From: Typhlomys cinereus | Taxonomy: Eukaryota; Chordata; Mammalia; Rodentia; Platacanthomyidae | Direction of reading: 5' to 3' | Assembly: GCA_023101885.1 (NCBI GenBank) | Contig: JALPQD010000403.1 | Span: 1,330,685 to 1,394,684 of the forward strand | Length of the DNA stretch: 64,000 bases | Shown: positions 54,147 to 64,000 of the stretch, piece after piece | Layout of the letters: the number at the start of each line of letters is the position of its first letter | Position numbering within the stretch: the first letter of the stretch is position 1 | Translations under genes and position numbers: made by a program | The notes under the pieces: model-generated | Seen by the model: only the letters and a program-made list of their open reading frames with translations | The model's database searches: none | What the model was told of the DNA's origin: nothing

Positions 54147-54577
54147 TGCAGCAATTACTCTCATTGTAGCTGATCAAATCATGACAAAATTGCTTAAGGG
54201 AACAACGGTATATTTTCTCTTATGATAGTATGGTTATGGTTATTTGTCCGACTTGACAGGGGAACCCACTGCAGTACCAATGGTTTGAGGGAACTGGCCA
54301 CACCATATTCACGTAGCAGCCAAGAGAGGACAATCCTTACTTGCCAGACCGGCATGTCTGGCCAAGTGTACACAAGGATGTCAACTTTCTCAACTCGTTT
54401 CCTCCATCTCATTCATCTGCCTGGGGACTAGTCCCACACAACATGGACTGAGCTTTTCCCATCAACTAGACAATCTCTTTTAGGTTCGCTTTGGTTTTAA
54501 CTCAACTAATTCTCTACAAACATGCCCAGAACTCGAACCAGCAATCATCAAGTTGACACCTGTGACCAGCTATGACA
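54147..54577 (-). mobile_element. LTR of family B (5' LTR of a broken element)
   Basis: Reverse-complement match to the LTRs at 58410 and 60002, ending agctatgaca at 54577, with a primer binding site directly on its interior side. Confidence 0.75.
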
Positions 54578-54594
54578 AGGGCATATACTCTCTC

Positions 54595-54790
54595 CCTTGC
54601 CAGTCTGCCTGATGCCAATTTCTAATGAACTTGCTTTTCCCACTGACTGAAGAAGGGCCCCACCTCCCTGGGTTTTCCCACATCAAGTAGATGGTCTCTC
54701 TCAGGCTTGCCCAGGACTGTTTTGACTACCGAATTTCTCACAGGCGTGCCAAAAATCTTGGTTTTCAATTATCAAGGTGGCCTCTACAAT
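54595..54790 (-). mobile_element. Older partial LTR of family B
   Basis: cacatcaagtagatggtctc, gcttgcccaggactgttttg and tctcacaggcgtgcc align with the distal part of the LTR at 54450-54560 in the same orientation, at lower identity. Confidence 0.5.
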
Positions 54791-56590
54791 TAATTGCTAC
54801 ACATGCGCTTCCTGGCCTGGGGGGTGGGTATTCCAATTGCTTGGGGTGTCTTGTCTTAACAGTCCAGGCGGGCAGAGTGATAGGCCTGAGAGTTTCCTTG
54901 GAATTTTCATCCCTGCACTGCAGCTGCATGCAGAGAGTGACATCAAGATCAGAGTTAAGGGCTCCAGAGGAGACTGCTGGATCCCGTGGATGAGAAGAGC
55001 AGAGAGCCCGCATCATTCCAGTTACATCCCGGGTAACAAGCAGAAGCCACACTACCCTGCCCCCATCACTTTCATTGTTTTTTGAATTGCTGGATGGAGC
55101 ACAGGGTTCTGACCTTGGGCATCAAGTGCTCTGACCTGAGTTACATCCAGTCGCTGCCCACTGTTGTCTTTTTCTTTTTTTACTTTAGAATTTTATCTTG
55201 ATGCCTCTATTTACAGTTGGTTGCAAGGCTGCAGGAAACACCTTAGAAACATGTCCACAGGATCACACAGTTAATAACCTTGCTAAGGTAATGTTGTTGG
55301 AGTCAGATTTCTGTTGCTTTAAATGAAAGATATGAGGCTGAGTAATTTTTTTATAAGCCTTAATCCCTAACACAGAGAGAGGAGCACAGAGCAAAGCAGA
55401 AAATGTCCTATGATGCTCCAACTGGAACCCAGAGGCTGAGTCATTTATAAGAGATTATCTTCATAAGCTCATGGGACTGGAAGTCCAAAAGCTAAAGTGT
55501 GGGAGAAAATGAGGGCAGAGGCCAGGCTCTCTTTGCGGCAGGTCACTCGGTGGTACCTGACAGAATAATCCCTTGTGGGGGGTGATCCTGGGAGCGGGAA
55601 CAGCTTCGGGCACTTTTGCTCAGCTGCTTGGCATCCTTGCCTGGCTGGTTACTCCACCTCTGCATCTCTGTGCCTTCCAAGCTGCTGATGGGGACCAGGC
55701 AGAACTGTTGTCCAGGTGTTCCTGAGCCACATCTCTACTCTGCAGAGACCTAATTGGATTGGGCCGTAAGGGAGGGTGGTGGTGTAGAGGAGGTGACATC
55801 TAAATTGAAATCTCAAGGAGAAGGGAGACAGCTCAGACCCACAAGTCCTGGGGAGCAGCCTCGTTCTCACATCAGAGACCACATGAACTTGGGGTGATAG
55901 GGCTGGAGTAGGAGAGTGCATGGGGGCTGCTTTATCAATGACACATCACATCCTGTGATAGGGGCTGATGGAAATCACATTCTAAGTCCTTGGAATGAAG
56001 AGAGGGAAATATTTGCATTGGGGAAATTTCATGCGAAGAGCTCAATACAAGAAGCAGAACGAGACAACCACACATTTTATACTTAATCAGTTTTCAGACC
56101 GCAGTCTGGACAAAAAATGCAACTTCCAGTATGGCTTTGTCCAGACAGGCAGGGGACCATTCAAACTCCTTTCGTTACTCCACTGTGTCTTTTAAATACC
56201 TTGTTAAGTAGCAGGTTTTCACAAGGCCTTTTCCCACTCTTTTTCTCTCTCTCACCCCATCCCTGCTTCAATCTTTCCGCCCTCCGATGTTTCATGTTCT
56301 CTACTGTCTCCTCTTCCACATTAAAGTGGGATTAAGAGATCATTTGGGGGCTCAGGAGGAGGAGGAGGTGGGAGTTAACAAGATCATGATACATTGTATA
56401 TGTGTGTGAAGTTGTCAAAGATAGATTAAAAAAATCTCAGCAATATGTGACATCAACAATGCTATTGTTACATTTGATTATCGATAAACATTTGAAGTTG
56501 CACCAGCAGATAAGACAGATGTGAGTATAGGGTGACCTTGAGGTTTCTGAAAGTTTTATAGCATAAAAACCTTTAGGAATGCTAATAATG
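54791..56590. other. Intergenic, nothing firmly recognised
   Basis: No gene or clear repeat. A segment at 55370-55570 looks repeat-derived but was not assigned. Confidence 0.35.
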
Positions 56591-56597
56591 ATAATAT

Positions 56598-56868
56598 ATA
56601 TGGGTCTGCTCAGGGGTTAAGCCTCTGCCTTGCAGATGGAAGGTCCTGAGTTCGGATCCCAGATCCCCATATAGACACCAGGCAGAAGTGGGGGCGGCCT
56701 GCGCTTCTGGTCCTGGTAGAATGGAGCCTGTGAATCCCGGGGCAGAGTAAACAAGGAGGTGGAGGCGTCCATGGTGGTTCCCGAATTCGTCCGTGGTTCT
56801 ACACACACACACACATACACACTCACACACACGCATACACGCACAATTGAATAAATAATAAAAAATAT
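56598..56868 (+). mobile_element. B2-superfamily (DIP-like) SINE
   Basis: ctcaggggttaagcctctgc, ggtcctgagttcggatccca, gcgcttctggtcctggtaga and a CA-rich end with acaattgaataaataat: the same family as 9947. The first bases of the head are replaced. Confidence 0.8.
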
Positions 56869-56934
56869 TTAAAAAATAGTATATATGAATGTAATTACCT
56901 CTAAAATGCTATGACCCAAAAGAATCTGCAATGA

Positions 56935-57880
56935 ACTTTGATAAGTGGTTTGTTGCAACCTACATGTCCAAGAGTCGATGAATGGTTAATAAAAATGTGA
57001 TGCGTATATACAATGTAATACTATTCACCAGTCAGGAAAGATGAACTAATGAAATGTACTAGTAAGTGAAACGTGCTAGTAAATGGATGGAACTGGAAGA
57101 AATCATAATAAGTGAGATAGCCCAGATGCAGAAAGGCAGACACTGTTATGTTCTCCCTAGTAAGTGGATGCTAATATTAAACATTCAGGTTGATGTAATG
57201 AAACAGAAACACAACACCCATAAACAAAAGGAAACAACACCCAAACAAGACACAGCTCATTGGAAGAGAAGATTAGTGAAACAGACAACAACAACTAACC
57301 AAAATGCAGCATACCAGAGACTCTAAAATGCCCAGTCAGAATCAGGCCAAGCAAACCTCTTCTTGTCTTAAGGCTCAGGGAATCTTGTGGAAGAGGTGCA
57401 GTAAGATTGTAAGAGCTTAGCGGTGGGGAGGTCCATGGCCAGCCGAGTCATTCCACTGAATACAGTGTGACTGCATCCAGAAATTTATCAAAATGAGACT
57501 TATCCTCACCAGACCTGTGCTGTGACTGACATATCAACATTTTCCCATTAGACTAGCGAGGAACTCAGGAGAAATAATTACATGCAGGTGGAACCTGAGG
57601 GGCTAGTGCTAGCCAGGTGAAGGAGAGTGCCTCCCTCTATCAGTGGGTCTACCCAAGGAAGGGCCACTTACTCTTCCACAGAGACCTGAGCCTTCACTAG
57701 AGCAAACAACCCAAAGAGGACCCTGGACCCACGCAGACAGACAGGCAGAAGGGTGGGTAGGAGATGGATTGAATGGTGAAGGGAAAGAAAGATGGGAAAA
57801 GGGAGGGTGAAAGGAGGGGGTCAGGGACAATGACCCATTATGTTTGTAATTAAGAATACTAAATATTAATAAAATGAAAA
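56935..57880 (+). mobile_element. 5'-truncated L1, ORF2 end and 3' UTR
   Basis: Plus-strand text matches the ORF2 C-terminus (atggatggaactggaagaaa, agtgagatagcccagatgca) and then an L1 3' UTR with a purine-rich tract and aataaaatgaaaaaatgg. It has frameshifts and stops. Confidence 0.75.
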
Positions 57881-58409
57881 AATGGTTCCTCATAATTGTA
57901 AACTGTAATTGCTTCACAGCTTAAATAAGATTCTCTTATAGATATTAGGAGTGATTTAAAATTATATTGAGCAACTGCTTGCCATTGATTACTTATCACT
58001 TTCAGCACTTGGCAATAAAGCTTCTTAAGAGTAAACTAATGGTGCATTATATTCACAATATGGTCTTCCAGACTGGGTGGGTGTTTGGGAAATCAATCAA
58101 TCAACAAGGGGTTTTGAAGACATGGGGAAGTCTGGTAGCAAGCTCCAGGCTTGTTCACCATGGCCTGCTGATTGGCATGGACTGTGTCCAGCAGGTGTTT
58201 ACCCATTGTCCACGACCACCTCCAAAGGTGTGTCCACAATGTGTGTCCAGTTGTCTGCAATATAGTGAGGCTTATTTTCCGTTGCCCTTAAACTCAGCTT
58301 TACCAATGGGAAGGAGAATATGCTGCTCATAATCTGCACTTGGGAAGAATTTCTGCCTCTGCTTTTCAGCTTGGGAGTCATAAATCTGAGAAGCCAGATG
58401 GACAGTAAC

Positions 58410-58832
58410 TGTCATAATTAAGCACAGGTGTCAACTTGACTGTTGAGAGTTTGAGCTCTGGGCACAGTTGTAGAGAGTTGATGGTTGACTTAAGCCCAGA
58501 GTGAACCTGAAGAAGATTGTCTTGCTGATGGGGAAGACCCAGCCCATGGTGGGTGGGATTAGGCCCTGGAATAAATCAGAGAGCTGGTTGAGAGAGTTGG
58601 CATCCTTCTGTATACTTGGCTAGACAGGCTGGTCTGACAAGTAAGGATTGTTCATCTCTCAGCCATTTCATAGAGATGGTATGGCCAGTTCCCTTGGCCC
58701 TGATGTTGGTGCGTGCTCTCCTGTCAAGCTGGATTATGAACTGTAACTGGACTGTCGTAAGAAAGTAAACTCCTTGTTCCCTTAAGTTGTGTAATGGTCA
58801 TTTATCAGCAACCATGCAGGCAGATTGCAACA
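58410..58832 (+). repeat. 5' LTR of family B element
   Basis: Starts TGTCATAATTAAGCAC and ends TTGCAACA. Near-identical to 60002-60441 apart from small indels and scattered changes. Confidence 0.85.
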
Positions 58833-59680
58833 GAATTTGGTACCCAGGAAGTGGGGTGTTGCTGATAAATCTGACTATATGGACTTTGTGGCTTTTGAAC
58901 GGTTCTGCTGGACAAAGTTGGAAATGCTTGAGAATTTTCACTTTGTGGATTTACAAATACCGTTCTTCAGAGTTTAGTGGGCCAGTTGCTGAGAGAGATT
59001 GTTTGGGGCCAATTTGTGATGAGAGGAACAAGGACTTTGGTAAAGTTGAATTTAGAGATGATGGACTGGTTTGCTTGACAGAGAAGAGCTGTGTTGGTGG
59101 CTGTGAAGCTCTGGATGAGGAAAGGGCAGGCAGCAGAATATCTGCTGTTGTTCGAGAAATGAACATCAGTGAAGGAAAACCTAGTGACTTGCACTGTGAC
59201 GATGGAGGAGGTGAATACCACTGTATGGCAAGTTTATGGTTTGAAAAATCCAGATTCCTTCGGGGCCAAAAGCCCAAGTTAAAGCTGTTTCTTGCCCTTT
59301 GGAAGTTTGGCTGCCTGCTTTTCCAGCATCAGAGCACAAGATTTGGTGCAGCTGTAGCTCCAATGGCTCCAATGGACCAGGCTACGTTTCAAACTTGCTT
59401 CGGAATCTGGCAGCGTCTCTCAGATGATACTGGTTTGGGCGAACTACTGAGGGGTTTGTGGAGAGCAGCAAAAGCTTGGTACCAAGTGGCAGGCATAGAG
59501 TTCCTGCAAGAGATGGTGAAGCTTAAAGCTGCAGAGGAGAACCCAGAGTGTTGTAGATGCCAGAACTGTGGGATGTGTGCTGAGGACGGCTGCGAGTGGA
59601 GATGCAGCCTGGTTCAGAGGAACTCTGCTTTTACGACTTTTGCACTGCAAACAGGGACTGGGAATGCCTCGAATCTTTGA
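58787..59680 (+). other. 297-codon open frame in MaLR-like interior
   Basis: An ATG inside the 5' LTR opens a frame of 297 codons that runs through most of the interior. It has many cysteines late on (CCRCQNCGMCAEDGCEWRC), but I recognise no gag, protease or reverse transcriptase motif. No splice or translation signal supports expression. It could be chance or a remnant of an ancestral gag-like reading frame. Confidence 0.35.
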
Positions 59681-60001
59681 GCCACCTTGACTACGTGATG
59701 AGCAACAGAAGATGGACATTGAAGTAAAGGATGCAGTATTTGATTTTCTGGACTTTGATCTTTTTAATGTTTTATTGTTTAAAATCTTTGTTTTAATGTT
59801 TTATGTTTTAAAGTATTAACTTATTCTAATTTAAGAAGGTTAAGAACTTTTAACTTTTAAAATGTTGGAACTAAGTTTTAATGAGAAAACATTTTAAATT
59901 TGTCCATGGAATGTATTTATATTTTAACATCTGTGGGGAAAAGAAAGGTTACAGTTTAAAAGTGCTATTTTTTTTGTGTGTCAAATTGACAAGGGGTGGA
60001 G

Positions 60002-60441
60002 TGTCATAGTTAAGCACAGGTGTGAACTTGACTGTCGAGGGTTTGAGCTCTGGGCATAGTTGTGGAGAGTTGATGGTTGAGTTAAGCCCAGAGCAAACCT
60101 GAAGAAGATTGTCTTGCTGATGGGGAAGACCCAGCCCATGATGGGTGGGATTAGGCCCTGGATAAATCACAGAGAGCTGGTTGAGAGAGATGGCATCCTT
60201 CTGTATACTTGGCCAGACATGCTGGTCTGACAAGTAACCATGCTGACAAGTAAGGATTGTCCATCTCTCAGCCATTACATAGAGATAGTATGGCCAGTTC
60301 CCTTGGCCCTGGTGTTGGTGTGTGCTCTCCTGTCAAGCTGGACTATGAACTGTAACTGGACTGTCGTAAGAAAGTAAACTCCTTGTTCCCTTAAGTTGTG
60401 TAATGGTCACTTATCAGCAACCATGCAGGTGGACTGCAACA
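60002..60441 (+). repeat. 3' LTR of family B element
   Basis: Starts TGTCATAGTTAAGCAC and ends CTGCAACA. It has an extra short tandem copy of ctgacaagtaa (about 60226-60252) not present in the 5' LTR. Confidence 0.85.
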
Positions 60442-60656
60442 GCAACTATAGACAGAATATTCCATGGAAAGAGACGAAGACACAGAGATCAGGTGGGAAA
60501 GCAGATTGCATGGGGAAGGAGACTGGGGGGGCAAAATTGTTGGCATTTTATTAATGGTCTGAAGATCAAGACACAAGTTCATTTCAAACTCCCCAAATAA
60601 GACTCTGGGAAAAAAATCCCTTTCAGGTGCTAGAGATGCAGTTCAGTATTAGAGAA

Positions 60657-61084
60657 TGTTGCAGTTTGCCTGCATGGTTGCTGATAAATTACCATCCAAA
60701 CAGCTTAAGGGAACAGGGTTTATTCTCTCTTATGAATCCTGGTTATAGTTCTCAGTCCAGCTTGACAGGAGAGCACGCACCAACACCAGGATCGAGGGAA
60801 CTGGCCACACCATCACCACGTAATGGCTGAGAGACGGACAATCCTTATCTGCCAGATCAGCAGGTCTGGCCAAGTGAACAGAAGGATGATGCCCCTTTCT
60901 CAACCAGCTCTCCGTGATTTATTCCAGGGCCTAATGCCATCCATGATGGACTGGGCCTTCCCCATCAGCTAGACAGTCTCTTGCAAGTTTGCTCTGGGCC
61001 TAACTCAACCACTAATTCTCTACCAATGTGCCCAGAGCTCAAACCTTCAACAGTCAAGTCGACACCTGTATCTAACTATGACAG
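60657..61084 (-). mobile_element. Solo LTR of family B
   Basis: Reverse complement of the 58410 LTR, ending ctatgaca at 61084. Flanks gagaa and gagag suggest a 5-bp duplication with one change. Confidence 0.8.
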
Positions 61085-61154
61085 AGAGCTTTGCCGAGAA
61101 GTGCAAGGCACTGGGCTCAGTCGCTAGCACAGCCAAAAACGAAGCAACTTTCTT

Positions 61155-61360
61155 TTTTATTGTTCTAATTTTACAAGCATATTGAGTACTTACCCTGCTT
61201 CCCTCCATGCCCCCCCTCCCATTCCCCCTCCTCTCCTTTCCCTTTGTCAATCTATCCCACTCCCTCCCACCCTCCTGGTTGTCTGCTTCTATGCACCCCG
61301 GGGTTCTCTATCTTGTCTGCTCCTGTGGGGGTTCAGGCCTCTTGTGGCACACCAATTTAC
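61155..61360 (-). mobile_element. Very short L1 3' end with 13-bp target duplication
   Basis: aagcaactttctt occurs at 61142-61154 and 61361-61373. Between them is minus-strand L1 3' UTR text (tttacaagcatattgagtac, CT-rich tract). Confidence 0.85.
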
Positions 61361-61498
61361 AAGCAACTTTCTTATTTCCTGGGACTCCATATGTCTAAAA
61401 TGACAGCAGCATTATAACCTGACATCACCATTTCAATGCTTTAAAGGATTTAATCTGAAGATTTATCAAGGTCCTATAATTCTCCCCTTCTTGGAAAA

Positions 61499-61830
61499 CG
61501 GGGCTGAGGAGATGGCTTAGCAGTTAAAGCACTTGGCCTACAAACATGAGAATCAGAGTTCAGATCCCCCCAGAATACACACGAAAACTAAACAGATGTG
61601 ACAGCTCACTGTACTCCTAGTTCTCAAGGGACTAGGTCCAGAAATTCCCTGGCCAGTTGTCTAACTAGCCTCGTTTATTGGTAAGTTCTGGGTCTTGAAA
61701 GATTGCTTAATAATGATAATGTTGAACGATGGAAAAGACACCTGGGGTCAAAGAACCTGCATTCACAGACACACCCATACATGTTAACATGTTAGCATCC
61801 TTTCCCATCCTACACACAAAAGAAACATCC
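61499..61830 (+). mobile_element. B3-like SINE (B2 superfamily)
   Basis: Starts ggggctgaggagatggctta with gcagttaaagcacttgg, then a B3-type body (ctgcattcacagacacaccc) and an A-rich end. Confidence 0.7.
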
Positions 61831-63580
61831 AGAAATTCAGATCAGGCTAATGAGTAAGCTGACTCTGGCATCTTAGTGCTGTCTCTCATTTAGGGTCTGT
61901 TTAGTTCCCCGAAGCTCTGGATTTATAAGCATGTTTAATTGTTTCCAAGTTTGATTTTATGCAGGCTGGGTGCAGAGTCAAGAGCCTTGTCTTCTTTAAT
62001 TTGCATGTCAAGTAGTATTTTGCATTGGGCCATAGATTATTGCTCCTTGCTGTGTGTCTTGTAGGGGGATGTCGAGACATATGGTGCAGCGTGATTCTTT
62101 GCCCTGTTCTGGTAATGCATTATGATGACTGTAATACCCTTCTTCATTTATTTCTTTGCTTAGCCTAATAGGCACAGCATTCATATCATGTGTAATCCAC
62201 GACAGACTGACCTGGAAAGCCAATTAAGTTTTCTCAACACTTTGTTCAGTAGTCAGTTTTAATAAGACCACCTATAGAGTGCATTCTGGGTAGAGGAAAA
62301 GAGGGAGATTAAGTGTGATGAAAGACACCAAGGAGACTTACTGGGAAATCACAGAGAGGAGAGGTTGGAAAAGACAATAAATAAAGGGCTGTGCTCAGAA
62401 CTACTGGTGAATGTTTCTCCTTGTGGCTGGGCATAGTTTAATATTCATTCCTGGGCCTCGCTTTACACAATGCATTCAGCTGTGATGCATCCATTTATAA
62501 TTTATTTATGCAAACACATAAAGCAAATTCCAGGAGACTTGTTGAAAATGAGCTTAAAAAAATCTCCGTGTTTTATCATTTGAAAAGTATTTGCATGCAC
62601 CAGCAAAACTTTTTGCTATTCTAGCAAATAGTGCAAATGTTTTTGGTATTTCCAGAACATAGTAAATTGCTATTGTGCACATTTCACATCCCTTGATACA
62701 CTGCTCTATGAATACCAAAGTTTCATAAGTAATACAAATAAGAGGCTGTACAAAGACCACCAGAGTGAGGTGAATCATATTCGTGGAGAATGGATTTTCA
62801 CCTGCATACTTTGGGTATTTACATTAGAAGTCAAAAGTTGAACATTGAGGAGACAGTAGCTAATGTGTTCCTCTCTCTCTTTTTTAGCTTGTTTCAGTTT
62901 ACTTTTGCTTTTCTGTTCATTTCCTTCATCTATTTTCCCTATCCTGAGAGTCTATCTATACTCTTCTGTGGAAAAAAGCAGAATATGTTATTTAACCTAC
63001 TTTAATAATACATGGGTGAGAAATTTGCTGACAAATTTGGACTAAATGTCAGATAGTAAGATAATTCTTCTAAATTTTAGAAGTATAAATATACAGGTTA
63101 GCTAATAACCAGAGAGTGATTATGCATGCACCACTGTGAACTATGAGCAAATCATATCCAAAGACCAGGGGGAGTATATGAAGACAAAAATGGGGAGGAT
63201 CATATAAATGTAGAGACAGCAGTTCTTCAACAGAGTAATTAATGGCAAAGCTGCTATCAATGATGTCTGAGATTGAATGGATGGTTGTTGGGCTCGTGTT
63301 TCTTTTGAGATCTTTTTTTGGTACACTATGGTGGTTGTGTGTAAGGTTGCGTTTCTGTCTGTCTATTGTATAGTTACTACCTTAGTCATTTTTCCTGTTT
63401 CTGTGGTCAAAAATACAGCAAAGCCACTGTAATGTTTAGTTTGGGTTCAAGTTTAAAACTGCATCAGTCATGGGGAAAAATCCACAGTATCAGGAGCTTG
63501 GTACATCTGGTCGCCAATGGCATCTACAGTCAAAACACCAACAGTACATTTCTCTTTCACTTTCTTCTTCCCCCTCTTTA
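61831..63580. other. Intergenic, nothing recognised
   Basis: AT-rich. The 62400-62560 part is dense in homeodomain-like ATTA/TAAT and octamer-like strings and may be conserved, but this cannot be shown here. Confidence 0.35.
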
Positions 63581-63589
63581 AGAAAGATT

Positions 63590-63870
63590 TGCTTAAGGTT
63601 TTAGAGTTTTATGTATATAGTGAATTTAGGATATATTTTACACCTTAGTCTCCAATCCCACCCCCCTCTTTTTCCCATTATCACACCTCTTCTTCCCCAT
63701 ACAGCTCAGGATCATAGCCCAGGCAGGTTTTCCTACCTCAGTTAACCTAATCAGGGTAATCCCCCTCAGCATTACCCAGAGGCTTATCTCCCAGATCATT
63801 CTAGTTCTTACCCACTGACAAATAAGGTTAACCATTGCAGGTACTCTCAGGAAAGAGAACCCTTATTTGC
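63590..63870 (-). mobile_element. Possible L1 3' fragment
   Basis: A CT-rich patch with ccatacagctcaggatcata and ccaggcaggttttcctacct in a layout like the old L1 3' ends near 46700. Tentative. Confidence 0.3.
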
Positions 63871-64000
63871 ACAACCTTTGGTCTGTTTATTTTGCTTTTG
63901 CATGGTGTTGATACAAATCACTTCACTTTGATTCTGATTAACTCAGAGAACTGTTGCAGACTTACTTTGTTGACTTATTGATAACGTTGGTGTACTTGTA

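Larger units (their letters stand above)
58410..60441 (+). mobile_element. Complete ERVL-MaLR-like element (family B)
   Basis: LTRs at 58410-58832 and 60002-60441 flank a 1169-bp interior. The primer binding site starts at 58838 (TGGTACCCAGGAAGTGGGG, near tRNA-Leu). A purine tract ending AAGGGGTGGAG sits before the 3' LTR. Flanks gtaac and gcaac look like a 5-bp target duplication with one change. Length and lack of pol fit a non-autonomous element. A 297-codon open frame crosses from the 5' LTR into the interior. Confidence 0.85.

Overview
This window is vertebrate nuclear DNA, almost certainly from a rodent. It holds no bacterial-style operons, RNA genes or CRISPR arrays. The only protein-coding gene I can support is the 3' end of an axonemal dynein heavy chain gene on the + strand, best matched to DNAH8. 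Fourteen exons lie between 7858 and 48605. They encode the last 887 or so residues: the end of AAA5, AAA6, the AAA lid and the dynein C-terminal domain. Every internal exon has AG/GT borders and the reading phases join, except for single-base losses in exons 3 and 14 (numbered within this window).

The host looks like a myomorph rodent. There are ID, B1 and B2-superfamily SINEs, many rodent-type L1 3' ends, and rodent ERVL-MaLR-type LTR elements with a tRNA-Leu primer binding site. The commonest SINE has a B2-like tRNA head but a body unlike mouse B2. From memory of the literature this resembles the DIP family of dipodoids (jerboas, jumping mice), so a dipodoid is my best guess rather than mouse or rat. 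That is an inference.

Layout. 1-7857 is intron, with a nearly complete MaLR-like element (164-2698) carrying a nested SINE, L1 pieces and several kb of unassigned DNA. 7858-17507 holds exons 1-4. Intron 3 carries a long old L1 with a solo LTR inserted in it. 19970-32245 holds exons 5-10, with a decayed partial copy of exon 7 at 28473-28575. 36079-40935 holds exons 11-13. Intron 13 (40936-48454) carries four L1 3' ends in minus orientation. Exon 14 runs 48455-48605, and a possible polyadenylation signal lies at 49119.

49130-64000 looks intergenic. It has a 5'-truncated L1 with a perfect 16-bp target duplication (50232-52870) and a cluster of a second MaLR-like family at 54147-61084. One full element of that family has a 297-codon open frame. 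I see no second gene before the window ends. Repeat borders were read by eye and are approximate unless a target duplication is stated.

I found no convincing new biological system. The most notable signals are two frame-breaking C losses in the same sequence context in the dynein exons, the relic exon 7 duplication, an unexplained direct repeat near 16 kb, and the long open frame in the MaLR interior.
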